DNA of 25,554 bases, from NCBI GenBank assembly GCA_007133365.1, contig SLMV01000188.1, forward strand, positions 1-25,554. Reading direction: 5' to 3'. Each line of letters begins with the position of its first letter. Position 1 is the first letter of the stretch. Source of the stretch: Clostridia bacterium. Lineage in GTDB: Bacteria > Bacillota > Sulfobacillia > SLMV01. The notes under the pieces were generated by a model. That model saw only the letters and a program-made list of their open reading frames with translations, was not told where the DNA came from and ran no database searches. Shown in pieces: positions 8,402-15,362 of the stretch. The position numbers and the translations under genes are program-made.

Positions 8402-9745
8402 CTATGACGGTTTTTCCTCTTTCGTTTCCGGTATTATGAGATCGTCCGGGTTACGGGACAAAAGTCGCGCCAATTTTCGGATCTTTTGATTGATGAATTC
8501 CCGATCGAGCGGGGCCAAAGGTCCCAGTCCATGGAGGATGTAATCGGCCATTTGCCATAAATCATGGGTGGCGACACGGTGATTACCCTCGGCAATGTCA
8601 CTGATGGAATCGATTAGTGCGGCCACGACCGAAATGTCATGCTGTCCGTAGGTTCTTAACTGGTGATAGGTTTGGTACAAAAGGCGACGAAAGACGATGT
8701 TTTGAACATGAATCCGGGGTACCATCTCATCATCATAATAGTAGATATTTTCAAGTTCTCGACCGATTATCCGGCAGATGGGCCCCAATTTCATAATGCA
8801 GTAGTTGGCGGTATTGGGATCGTTGATCCCGGGTGAAATGGCACGAAGGGCAACCTCAACCAGCTTGGTAATCCCAAATTCGACATCCTGCTCGAAATTA
8901 CGTTCTTCTCCACAGGTGAATGCGGATTGAATGTCCTCCGCCAATGACTCTGGATCGGTAAGGGATTTTGAGGCGTAGGTATGCACATCGACGATAATAT
9001 CCTCTTCTTCTAATAAGTCCCCGAGACGGGTTTTTAAATACAACATTAAATCGTGTTCGGCTGCCATCTCGAGCAGTTGTTCGTGGGCGATGGATGTGAC
9101 GAATCCCGGTTCGGCAATCGGAACGCTGAGGACCGGCTCTTCAGAGCATTTGGGTGCGTCGTCCTGAAGGTGATGCTTTATGTTTGGTGTTGACTCGATG
9201 GCGGTGATGCTCCTTTTTACCGATTGCGTAATGTCCGCTGCGATCCGGTCGATGATGTAGTTGATTTGTACGGAGCGCGCCACGTGATAGATGAAGTAGG
9301 CGAAAGCGCCGAGGCATCCGATGGCTAAAACCACCCCGATAAAGGGGGAAAGCATTGCCCAGGTGCCATCCATTTGGCCGAGTGCGTAAAGGGAGATGAT
9401 CGAAAAGATAAATGATGCCATGAAAAGACCTAAGACTCTTAAAGGAGCACGGCGTTCTAGAAAGTCTCGAGTTATTCGAGGGGTGAACTGAGCAGAATAT
9501 AGGGTCAAAACGACCATAATGGTGGAAAAGGACACGGTGGTCATGGTGAGGAGAGCGCCCACCAGGGACGAAAAAATGCTACGCGCCAGATCCCCTTCGG
9601 TCATGAGGAAGGAGGGTAGAAAGTCTAACTCGACGATATGCCTCACATCGATGTAGATGACGAAAAAGGCGAGCAGTAACCCGAACAGACTGTACGAGAC
9701 GGGTATTATATAGACGGAATTAAGAAGCGTGCGAATTCGTTTCAA
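8402..9745 (-). CDS. DUF2254 domain-containing membrane protein
   Basis: Integral membrane protein of the uncharacterised DUF2254 family; no biochemical role is established that I know of. It has 447 residues: four hydrophobic segments in the N-terminal 160 residues (about 12-35, 58-85, 103-125 and 130-155), then a long soluble C-terminal region of about 290 residues. Family-typical stretches are the MTTVSFSTIMVVLTLYSAQF segment after the second helix, the RAISPGINDPNTA motif, and HDLWQMADYIL near the end. The start is TTG at 9745 with AGGTGAT five bases upstream. It is divergent from the nitroreductase operon across about 530 bases and lies upstream of the phosphoribosyltransferase-like gene on the same strand. 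The family call is confident, the function open. Confidence 0.9.
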   Translation of the reverse strand: MKRIRTLLNSVYIIPVSYSLFGLLLAFFVIYIDVRHIVELDFLPSFLMTEGDLARSIFSSLVGALLTMTTVSFSTIMVVLTLYSAQFTPRITRDFLERRAPLRVLGLFMASFIFSIISLYALGQMDGTWAMLSPFIGVVLAIGCLGAFAYFIYHVARSVQINYIIDRIAADITQSVKRSITAIESTPNIKHHLQDDAPKCSEEPVLSVPIAEPGFVTSIAHEQLLEMAAEHDLMLYLKTRLGDLLEEEDIIVDVHTYASKSLTDPESLAEDIQSAFTCGEERNFEQDVEFGITKLVEVALRAISPGINDPNTANYCIMKLGPICRIIGRELENIYYYDDEMVPRIHVQNIVFRRLLYQTYHQLRTYGQHDISVVAALIDSISDIAEGNHRVATHDLWQMADYILHGLGPLAPLDREFINQKIRKLARLLSRNPDDLIIPETKEEKPS

Positions 9746-10273
9746 ACAAGATCACCTGCCACAGGAAGTAGGAAGTCGTCGTTGCTTTCCTTTCCCCTTG
9801 TTCGAGGTCGTCACGGTCGAATCCTGTTTTGATCGCGGTGGAATTTTCGAAGCGAAACATGATTTTTTCAAGTTGCACGCAGCCGCTTTCCCTCGAGTTA
9901 AGTTAACCCTAAATGCGCGCCATTTGGTGAAGCTGCGCGACGATCCCTGATGCATCGAGAGGGATCCTTCTTTTGCTCAAAAAATAAGCCCAAAAGAAGG
10001 ATAAACGTGATGCATTCATCAGGAGGATTGAACGCGTTTGAGCACAATCCCTCCATTCGACAGATCATCAATAAGTCCCGCTTTCGTTGTCGGTACGTCT
10101 TGGCCAGTCTTTAGCAAAAGTTGGTTGGCGCCGACCGCATTTAACCCGTGTTCGCGGTTGATATCGATGTGCGATGTGAAGGGCTCTCGGCGAAACCAAA
10201 TGGCGAAGCAGGGCTTTTGGAGGAGGTCGCGAAGAAAAAGAAAGGATATCGATCAATTTAGGAGGGATGGCTT
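9746..10273. other. Long intergenic region between divergent DUF2254 and nitroreductase genes
   Basis: About 528 bases with no convincing gene. It holds the inverted repeat at 9964-10002 and an AGGAGG at 10021-10026 followed by a short frame from TTG 10028 that meets TAG at 10112; a second stop follows soon after. A TTG at 10038 opens an 85-codon frame, but its composition is unlike a normal protein and it runs into the nitroreductase start. It may be a long untranslated leader or a decayed small gene. No tRNA or recognised riboswitch was found by eye. Confidence 0.4.
9964..10002. repeat. Perfect 12-bp inverted repeat flanked by 8-bp direct repeats
   Basis: ATCCTTCTTTTG at 9964-9975 is exactly complementary to CAAAAGAAGGAT at 9991-10002, with a 15-base A-rich loop. 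There is no T-tract after it on either strand, and no gene ends just before it, so it does not look like a terminator. The repeat TGATGCAT flanks it at 9948-9955 and 10008-10015. An operator, a leader hairpin or the remnant of a small insertion are all possible. Confidence 0.6.
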
Positions 10274-10789
10274 TTGGATTTCTTTTCCCTGGTGACCGAG
10301 CGGCGAAGCGTTCGTGAATTTCGAGAGGATCCTGTGCCGTCCGAAGTCGTGCATGACATTTTGTTGGCGGGGTCCTGGGCACCAACTGCAGGTAATCGTC
10401 AACCTTGGCATTTCTATGTCGTGACGGATTCGGCACAGCGACGGGCGTTATGCCAGGCGGCTGGCGGTCAAATGTTTGTGCAAAAAGCACCGGTCGTCAT
10501 CGTGGTCTGTGCGGATCCGGAACGTTCAGCGTTACGGTATGCTGAGCGGGGGCGCTCTTTATATTGTCTTCAGGACACCGCGGCTGCCATCCAAAACATG
10601 TTGTTGGCGGTGGAGATCAAAGGGCTGGGCGCTTGCTGGGTTGGCGCATTTGATGAAGCCCGGGCAACACAAGTTCTGAGTTTGCCGCCCGAGCATCGGC
10701 CGGTGGCCCTCATACCCATTGGACATCCTCGGGCTCGGCCGTCGACCCCGCCCCGTCGACCGGTGGAAGACATTGTCACGTTCCTCTAA
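10274..10789 (+). CDS. Nitroreductase family protein (FMN-dependent)
   Basis: Short member of the FMN-binding nitroreductase family, which reduces nitro compounds, quinones or flavins with NAD(P)H; physiological substrates are usually unknown. It has 171 residues, the compact type. Visible features are the N-terminal RRSVREF motif with FMN-phosphate-contacting arginines, the WAPTAGNRQPWHF loop, the middle helix QDTAAAIQNMLLAV, and GLGACWVGAF near the flavin. The start is TTG at 10274, eight bases after GGAGG. It is the first gene of a probable three-gene unit with the DUF1893 protein and the aldehyde:ferredoxin oxidoreductase, which suggests a role in redox handling linked to that enzyme, but that link is inferred from position only. 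Confidence 0.9.
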   Translation: MDFFSLVTERRSVREFREDPVPSEVVHDILLAGSWAPTAGNRQPWHFYVVTDSAQRRALCQAAGGQMFVQKAPVVIVVCADPERSALRYAERGRSLYCLQDTAAAIQNMLLAVEIKGLGACWVGAFDEARATQVLSLPPEHRPVALIPIGHPRARPSTPPRRPVEDIVTFL

Positions 10790-10856
10790 TGCTTCAAATG
10801 GAAGAATGGTAAGCGGGACTTCGGATTCCTAGCGGTTGGTGGTCGAAGAAAGGCGG

Positions 10857-11288
10857 ATGGTGAGTGTGGACGATTTGAAACTTGCTCAGGACGAACTTCA
10901 TAAGGGTCGGGATGATGTGGTCGTGGTGCGTGGTGGAGAGGTAAAGGGACGGGCCCAAGGGAATGGGCTTTTACCCCTTTTGAAGGTGCTTGATCGTTTG
11001 GGAGATGATGCTCGAGACGTTTCAGTGGCGGATCGCGTGGTCGGGAAAGCAGCCGCATTATTTTTGGTGGAAGCTGGAGTATCGGCGGTGTACGGCCAAA
11101 TCATGAGTCAGCTCGGTTTTCGGTTTCTGCAGACGGGGGGAGTTCGGGCTGAAGCCGGCCAATGGGTACCCTTTATCATGAATCGGCGCGAAGATGGACT
11201 TTGTCCGTTGGAGCGGATCTCCGTTGAAACGAAAACTCCAGAGGCGGCGCGCGAAAAAATACGGGAATTTCTGAGTGGAAGAACATAA
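10857..11288 (+). CDS. DUF1893 (TM1506-like) domain protein
   Basis: Small soluble protein of about 143 residues matching the DUF1893/TM1506 family: a start with DDLKLAQDEL, a strand VVVVRGGEV, the conserved segment VADRVVGKAAALFLVEAGVSAVYG, and a final NRREDGLCPLE motif with its single conserved Cys. As I recall, the family is structurally related to cytidine-deaminase folds, but no enzymatic activity is established. The start is either ATG 10857 or GTG 10860 after AAAGG; a TTG at 10836 is in frame but has no ribosome binding site. It is followed 14 bases later by the aldehyde:ferredoxin oxidoreductase, so the two are almost certainly co-transcribed. A role in cofactor or enzyme maturation is possible but unproven. 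Confidence 0.82.
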   Translation: MVSVDDLKLAQDELHKGRDDVVVVRGGEVKGRAQGNGLLPLLKVLDRLGDDARDVSVADRVVGKAAALFLVEAGVSAVYGQIMSQLGFRFLQTGGVRAEAGQWVPFIMNRREDGLCPLERISVETKTPEAAREKIREFLSGRT

Positions 11289-11302
11289 GGGAGGCGAAAG
11301 AA

Positions 11303-13168
11303 TTGGCGAATGGATTTTTGGGGAACATATTACGGGTAAATTTAACGAATGAGACGATCGAAGTGGAGCATCCACCGGAGGCATGGTATCGGACCTATCT
11401 TGGTGGTACGGCGGTCATTGCCTATTATCTCCTAAACGAAGTTCCGGCCGACTGTGACCCACTAGGTCCCGAGAACAAATTGATCTTCGCTACCGGACCC
11501 CTGACGGGGACGCCGATTGCCGGAGGCGGTCGGAATGGAGTCGGTGCAAAGTCGCCCCTGACGGGTGGGTTTGGTGATTCACAAGGTGGCGGATTCTGGA
11601 TGGCCGAACTCAAGCGTGCGGGTTTTGACCATATTATTATTGAAGGACAAGCCGATCGTCCCGTTTATCTTTGGGTCCGAGATGGCAAAGCCGAGCTCCG
11701 GGATGCCGAGGCGCTTTGGGGCCGGGATACGGCGGTCGTGCAAAAGATGATCCAGGAGGAATTGGATGACCCGGCCATACGCGTCACCCAGTGCGGCATT
11801 GCGGGTGAAAACCAGGTGCGCTTTGCCTGTGTGGTCAACGACTTGACCCACTTTGCCGGGCGGACGGGGATGGGTGCTGTCATGGGTGCAAAACGCCTCA
11901 AAGCCATTGCGGTGCGAGGAACCCAACAGGTGCCGGTGGCGGATCGCGATGAAGTGCTGAAATTGGTGAGACGTTTGTCGGAAGACGTTCGAGCGGGCAC
12001 GCGAAACGCCGCGCTTCACGACACCGGCACAGCAGGCGGTGTCATGGGGCTCAAGGCCACGGGGGGGCTTCCCACCCGAAATTTCCAAGAAGGTGATTTT
12101 GAGCAGGCGGAGGCCATTTCCGGTCCCACCATGAGGGATACCATTCTCATTGACCGAGAGACGTGCTTTGCCTGCCCGATTTTCTGTAAACGGGTGGTCA
12201 AAAGTGAAGCGTACGATGTGGACCCTGTCTACGGGGGGCCGGAATACGAGACCATCGGGTCGCTGGGATCCAATTGCGGGATCGATGATCTTCCGGCCAT
12301 TGCCAAGGGGAACGAAATGTGCAATCGCTGGGGCATGGATACCATCTCAGCCGGCATGACCATCAGTTGGGCCATGGAATGTGTCGAGCGAGGAATCTTG
12401 AGTCCTTCCGATTTTGATGGCATCCCTTTAAAATTCGGCGAACCGGAGGGCATGCTGAAACTTCTGGAGAAGATGGCCCATCGGGACGGTGTGGGGGATC
12501 TTTTGGCGGAAGGCAGTGCCCGGGCGGCTCGGCATTTTGGTCCGCAAGCCGAGTCGGTCACCCTGACCATCAAAGGACAAGAAATCCCAATGCATGAGCC
12601 ACGTTTGAAATACGGGCTGGGACTTGGCTATGCGGTGTCGCCGACGGGCGCCGATCACTGCCATAACATGCATGACACGGCGTTTGAAAATGATGTCGCA
12701 AGTGTCAGCGCTTTTGGCGTGATCAAACCGTTGCCCGCGGATGACCTCTCCGCGGAAAAAGTCCGCTTGTTCTATTATCAGTCCTGTTGGCAGCACTGGC
12801 TGAATTCTGCGGTGATGTGCCAGTTTGTTGGTTGGACGAAACACGAACTCCTCGATGCGATGCGGGCGGTTACTGGGTGGGACACCAGCCTGTTTGAGAT
12901 GCTAAAGACGGGGGAACGTGCCGCGACTTTGGGACGGCTTTTCAATCTCCGTGTTGGGTTTGACGATCGGGACGATGAACTAAATGAGCGTTTCTTCCGC
13001 GCTTTCAAAAAGGGCCCCTTGGCGGCCAAATGGATGGATCATAAGGTCTTCAATCGGGCACGCGTGACCTATTATCACATGATGGGGTGGGATGACTTGG
13101 GGCGCCCGACGCCGAGTCGACTCAGTGAACTAGACCTGAGTTGGGCACGAGAGGCTCCTTTGGGCTAA
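11303..13168 (+). CDS. Aldehyde:ferredoxin oxidoreductase, tungsten-pterin family
   Basis: Predicted cytoplasmic enzyme oxidising aldehydes to carboxylic acids and passing electrons to ferredoxin through a tungsten (or molybdenum) bis-pterin and a 4Fe-4S cluster. The 621 residues match the family. The opening GNILRVNLTNETIEVE and the LGGTAVIAYYLL and GPLTGTPIAGGGRNGVGAKSPLTG stretches belong to the N-terminal domain. The cluster ligands are visible as C288, C291 and C295 (CFACPIFC) and C506 (AVMCQF). The start is TTG at 11303 after GGGAGG. It ends an operon with the nitroreductase and DUF1893 genes and is closed by the hairpin at 13194. No dedicated ferredoxin or molybdopterin gene is next to it. 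In amino-acid-fermenting anaerobes such enzymes clear aldehydes from 2-oxo acids, which suits the peptidase genes nearby. Substrate specificity cannot be read from sequence. Confidence 0.94.
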   Translation: MANGFLGNILRVNLTNETIEVEHPPEAWYRTYLGGTAVIAYYLLNEVPADCDPLGPENKLIFATGPLTGTPIAGGGRNGVGAKSPLTGGFGDSQGGGFWMAELKRAGFDHIIIEGQADRPVYLWVRDGKAELRDAEALWGRDTAVVQKMIQEELDDPAIRVTQCGIAGENQVRFACVVNDLTHFAGRTGMGAVMGAKRLKAIAVRGTQQVPVADRDEVLKLVRRLSEDVRAGTRNAALHDTGTAGGVMGLKATGGLPTRNFQEGDFEQAEAISGPTMRDTILIDRETCFACPIFCKRVVKSEAYDVDPVYGGPEYETIGSLGSNCGIDDLPAIAKGNEMCNRWGMDTISAGMTISWAMECVERGILSPSDFDGIPLKFGEPEGMLKLLEKMAHRDGVGDLLAEGSARAARHFGPQAESVTLTIKGQEIPMHEPRLKYGLGLGYAVSPTGADHCHNMHDTAFENDVASVSAFGVIKPLPADDLSAEKVRLFYYQSCWQHWLNSAVMCQFVGWTKHELLDAMRAVTGWDTSLFEMLKTGERAATLGRLFNLRVGFDDRDDELNERFFRAFKKGPLAAKWMDHKVFNRARVTYYHMMGWDDLGRPTPSRLSELDLSWAREAPLG

Positions 13169-13193
13169 ACGCGTGGTGAATAAGGAATGAGAC

Positions 13194-13240
13194 CCCCTCG
13201 CACACGAAAGAGCAGGCCCTTCGTGTGCGAGGGGATTTTA
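13194..13240 (+). terminator. Rho-independent terminator after the aldehyde oxidoreductase operon
   Basis: Arms CCCCTCGCACACGAA (13194-13208) and its exact complement (13220-13234) give a 15-bp stem with an 11-base loop, followed by ATTTTA. The stem is very strong, the T-run short. The GGAGG of the next gene starts at 13241, directly after it. Confidence 0.8.
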
Positions 13241-13249
13241 GGAGGCGCA

Positions 13250-13738
13250 ATGCGGGCTTTGACGACGATTTCAACGACCTGGGGGCCGATTTCCCTGTTG
13301 GTGTCCGACTGCGGCCTTAAGAAAAGCACGCTTCCCGGACAGGAATTAGGCGAAATAGCGGGGACCCCAGAACCCACCGTGTGTCATTGGCGCGAATCTT
13401 GGGTGTATTCTTACTCGGTCTGGTTGATGCGATATCTCGATCGAGATTTCCCCGAGATCTTGCCGCCGCTTCACCCGTCGCCAACGTCGTTTTCTCAAGC
13501 GGTTCGAAAGGTTCTCATAACGATTCCCCCCGGTGAGGTGATCAGTTATGGGGAAGTGGCGCGACGCGTTGGCGTTCCTCAAGGCGCGCGAGCCGTTGGC
13601 CAGGTTGTGGCCCGTAATCCCGTACCCCTCTTCGTACCGTGTCATCGCGTCATTTCCGCTGACGGTTCGCTTGGGGGATTCGGCGGAGGGCGTGCCCTCA
13701 AGCGTCGGCTCCTCAACCACGAAAGACGTGGTGGATAG
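13250..13738 (+). CDS. ogt: Methylated-DNA--[protein]-cysteine S-methyltransferase
   Basis: Suicide DNA repair protein that moves the alkyl group from O6-alkylguanine to its own cysteine. About 162 residues. The C-terminal DNA-binding domain carries the wing motif EVISYGEVARRVG, the arginine finger ARAVGQVVARNP and the active-site PCHRVI with C131. LGGFGGGRALKRRLL closes the domain. The N-terminal domain is short and poorly conserved, as usual. I chose ATG 13250 because GGAGG ends five bases upstream and the preceding terminator makes the in-frame ATG at 13187 implausible. It could be transcribed by read-through of the oxidoreductase terminator or from an unseen promoter. Whether it is Ogt or Ada-C type is not resolved; activity is very likely. 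Confidence 0.93.
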   Translation: MRALTTISTTWGPISLLVSDCGLKKSTLPGQELGEIAGTPEPTVCHWRESWVYSYSVWLMRYLDRDFPEILPPLHPSPTSFSQAVRKVLITIPPGEVISYGEVARRVGVPQGARAVGQVVARNPVPLFVPCHRVISADGSLGGFGGGRALKRRLLNHERRGG

Positions 13739-14063
13739 CCTTTATCGGGATGCGGTGGGGCGAAAGCGTTTTGATCGCGCTGAAAGTGGCAAAACGTTGA
13801 TCCGGAAGAGGAACTGATTCCGATTCGTTGGTGGCTTAAAGTCATATCGCCACGGAGAACGAGGGTTTTCAGTCGAATAAATTCTCTCTTTTTTATCGAA
13901 GCGAAGACGCTGTCGGATTGGGTGAAATTGTCCTTAATTTGAGCGATAGTTAGGGATTGGAGCGATTTAATTTCGCCCTGTAGGCAGCGCATCGGTGCAG
14001 GAAATAGGCGATAACGGTACTTTTCGCTAGTTCATAAGACATCCGTTGATCTTCTCAAACCAA
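13739..14063. other. Intergenic region between ogt and the Lrp-type regulator
   Basis: About 325 bases with no gene seen on either strand. A modest inverted repeat (CGTTTTG 13767-13773 with CAAAACG 13790-13796) lies soon after ogt but lacks a T-tract, so it is a poor terminator. The rest holds A/T-rich patches only. The promoter for the regulator follows directly. Confidence 0.4.
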
Positions 14064-14093
14064 TTTACGAAAATACCAATCTTTTGTTATAAT
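14064..14093 (+). promoter_or_regulatory. Sigma-A type promoter for the Lrp/AsnC regulator
   Basis: An exact TATAAT at 14088-14093 sits 18 bases after TTTACG (14064-14069), which keeps four of six -35 bases. The surroundings are A/T-rich and the start codon is about 58 bases downstream of the -10. Confidence 0.6.
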
Positions 14094-14151
14094 AATGCCG
14101 TATGATTGAAGTGGAAAAGATTGAAAATCAATAGTAGAGGGAGGAAGGGAT

Positions 14152-14607
14152 ATGGTGAAGTTAGACCGGACGGAAAAACGCGTGATGGAGCTACTGCAAA
14201 AAGATGGCCGGATGTCCTTTGTGGATATGGCGGAAGAGGTTGGCGTTACCGAGGGCACCATTCGTCGGAAGTTTTATCGGTTGATCAATGAAGGCATCAT
14301 TCATATCGCCGGAATTTCAGACCCATACAAGATTGGCTTTAAGTCGCCGGTTATCATCGCGCTGAATTGCAATCCCGGAAAAACCAAGGGAGTTGCAGAG
14401 CAGATTGCGAAGCTGCAGCCGCTCTATTATGTTGGATTAACCACGGGCGATTTTGACATCATCGTCAAGGGGATTTTCCCCTCAAATGAAGAATTGTCCC
14501 GTTTCATTCTCGAAGAATTGAGCATCATCGAGGGCATTCAAGAAATTAATACTTCGCTCTTGTTGCGTGTGTTTAAACAGAGTTTCGAATGGGGCGTTTC
14601 GGTTTAG
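14152..14607 (+). CDS. Lrp/AsnC family transcriptional regulator
   Basis: DNA-binding regulator of the leucine-responsive family, usually an octamer or dimer that senses an amino acid. It has 151 residues: an N-terminal helix-turn-helix (about 5-50: LDRTEKRVMELLQKDGRMSF, then VTEGTIRRKFYRLINEGII), a linker, and a C-terminal RAM ligand domain (about 65-145) with the strand PLYYVGLTTGDFDIIVKG. The start is ATG 14152 behind a long GGAGGAAGGG. It stands alone, with its own promoter and terminator, so its target could be itself or distant genes. Ligand unknown; its proximity to peptide and amino-acid catabolic genes makes an amino-acid signal plausible only as inference. Confidence 0.93.
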   Translation: MVKLDRTEKRVMELLQKDGRMSFVDMAEEVGVTEGTIRRKFYRLINEGIIHIAGISDPYKIGFKSPVIIALNCNPGKTKGVAEQIAKLQPLYYVGLTTGDFDIIVKGIFPSNEELSRFILEELSIIEGIQEINTSLLLRVFKQSFEWGVSV

Positions 14608-14688
14608 GTTTTTTGGGTGAAGAAATGGTTGCACGCTCCTTGGGCGGTCAGGTTGTAACCGACCCCCTGCTGGCATCGATTATTTTCC

Positions 14689-14751
14689 ATGGGAACGCCC
14701 TTCGACGCGTTTTGGCTTAGAATCGGCGGCGGAGGCGTTCCCATTGTTTTT
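14689..14751 (+). terminator. Likely Rho-independent terminator after the Lrp-type gene
   Basis: ATGGGAACGCC (14689-14699) is exactly complementary to GGCGTTCCCAT (14734-14744). The stem is followed by TGTTTTTG. The loop is long (34 bases) but can fold internally. It lies about 80 bases after the stop codon. Confidence 0.6.
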
Positions 14752-15009
14752 GGGCCTGGTGGGTTTGTTATGCATCTCAAATTGGCCTGTGCCCAGGGGT
14801 TTTAGCAGGAAGAAACCGGTGCTTAAGTCAGGCGCTATCGACATCTAGGGTTGATTGGATAAAGGCAAAATATGCGACGTTTTCGTCCATCAACCCCCGA
14901 GTTTTAGTGAATTTTCATAAATTTTCGGCAGGATAAACTGTTTCGAACGGCGAAATAGTCCCTAGGTTTATTCGATGAAGTTTTCGCCCTTAGGGAGGTT
15001 TATCGGAGG
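14752..15009 (+). promoter_or_regulatory. Structured leader region upstream of the 66-residue protein
   Basis: About 258 non-coding bases. GGGTTGAT (14848-14855) pairs with ATCAACCC (14889-14896), enclosing a GACG-TTTT-CGTC hairpin (14876-14887). Nearer the gene, GGCGAAA (14949-14955) pairs with TTTCGCC (14982-14988). Alternatively TCCCTAGG (14959-14966) pairs with CTTAGGGA (14989-14996), which covers the Shine-Dalgarno GGGAGG at 14993-14998. The two helices interleave and cannot easily coexist. No known riboswitch class was recognised. The promoter could not be fixed. Confidence 0.45.
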
Positions 15010-15210
15010 ATGTCAGTCGCCATCAGCAGTGAAAAACTAGAGCGCAGGCGTCGTGAACTTCGTAAACGCAAACATAGTTTTGTTGAACTCATCATGCAAA
15101 CGCGAAAGAGCATTTATCGACAGCAGTGGCGGGAGCGGAATCATCGGGAGTTGGAGACCGATTTGGCCCCTGCACCGGGGAATGTTGCCAGCTGCTGTTC
15201 CGACAGTTAG
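15010..15210 (+). CDS. Small basic hypothetical protein (66 aa)
   Basis: Unrecognised small protein. Residues 8-50 are strongly charged and predicted helical (LERRRRELRKRKHSFVELI and onward), and the tail is looser with adjacent cysteines (SCCSDS). There is no signal peptide or membrane segment. The SFVELI stretch after a basic head weakly recalls the FbpB family of small Fur-regulated proteins, but I would not assign it. A GGAGG directly touches the ATG, while a second GGGAGG lies 11 bases upstream, an unusual double arrangement. A terminator follows about 50 bases after the stop, supporting a real, separately ended gene. It lies upstream of the addB-addA pair on the same strand. Confidence 0.55.
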   Translation: MSVAISSEKLERRRRELRKRKHSFVELIMQTRKSIYRQQWRERNHRELETDLAPAPGNVASCCSDS

Positions 15211-15261
15211 ACGATAAAATGCCTTCGTTTCTTTCGAGGTTGATGATGATCGCGTTTATTT

Positions 15262-15306
15262 GAGACGGACCGGATGATGAAACACCGGACCGTCTCGTGT
15301 TTTTCT
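15262..15306 (+). terminator. Rho-independent terminator between the 66-residue gene and addB
   Basis: GAGACGGACCGG (15262-15273) pairs with CCGGACCGTCTC (15285-15296) with one A-A mismatch and an 11-base loop, followed by GTGTTTTTCT. This is a good intrinsic terminator. It overlaps an in-frame GTG at 15297, which argues against that start for addB. Confidence 0.85.
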
Positions 15307-15362
15307 CGGACGGCTCACTGACTCAAATGCGAACGTTTCCGGATCAAGAAGGGGAGGTCAGT

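Noticed and set aside
9800..9850. A stretch resembling a tRNA T-arm (GGTCGAATCC)
   Set aside because: No matching acceptor, anticodon or D-arm could be built around it.
10038..10295. An 85-codon plus-strand frame starting at TTG after AGGAGG
   Set aside because: The spacing is long, the composition is unlike a folded protein, and it overlaps the nitroreductase start. Treated as non-coding or decayed.
13187..13249. Upstream ATG giving ogt 21 more residues
   Set aside because: The extension is encoded by the terminator hairpin and lacks homology; ATG 13250 has a proper GGAGG.
14949..14996. A true H-type pseudoknot in the leader of the 66-residue gene
   Set aside because: There is no linker between the two 3' arms to cross a 7-bp helix, so alternative helices are more likely than simultaneous pairing.
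15320..15345. A possible LexA/SOS box before addB (CGAACGTTTC)
   Set aside because: The half-sites lack the four-base spacer of the Gram-positive consensus.
15297..15362. GTG start 22 codons upstream of the chosen addB start
   Set aside because: It lies in the T-rich tail of a strong terminator and has no ribosome binding site, while TTG 15363 follows GGAGG.
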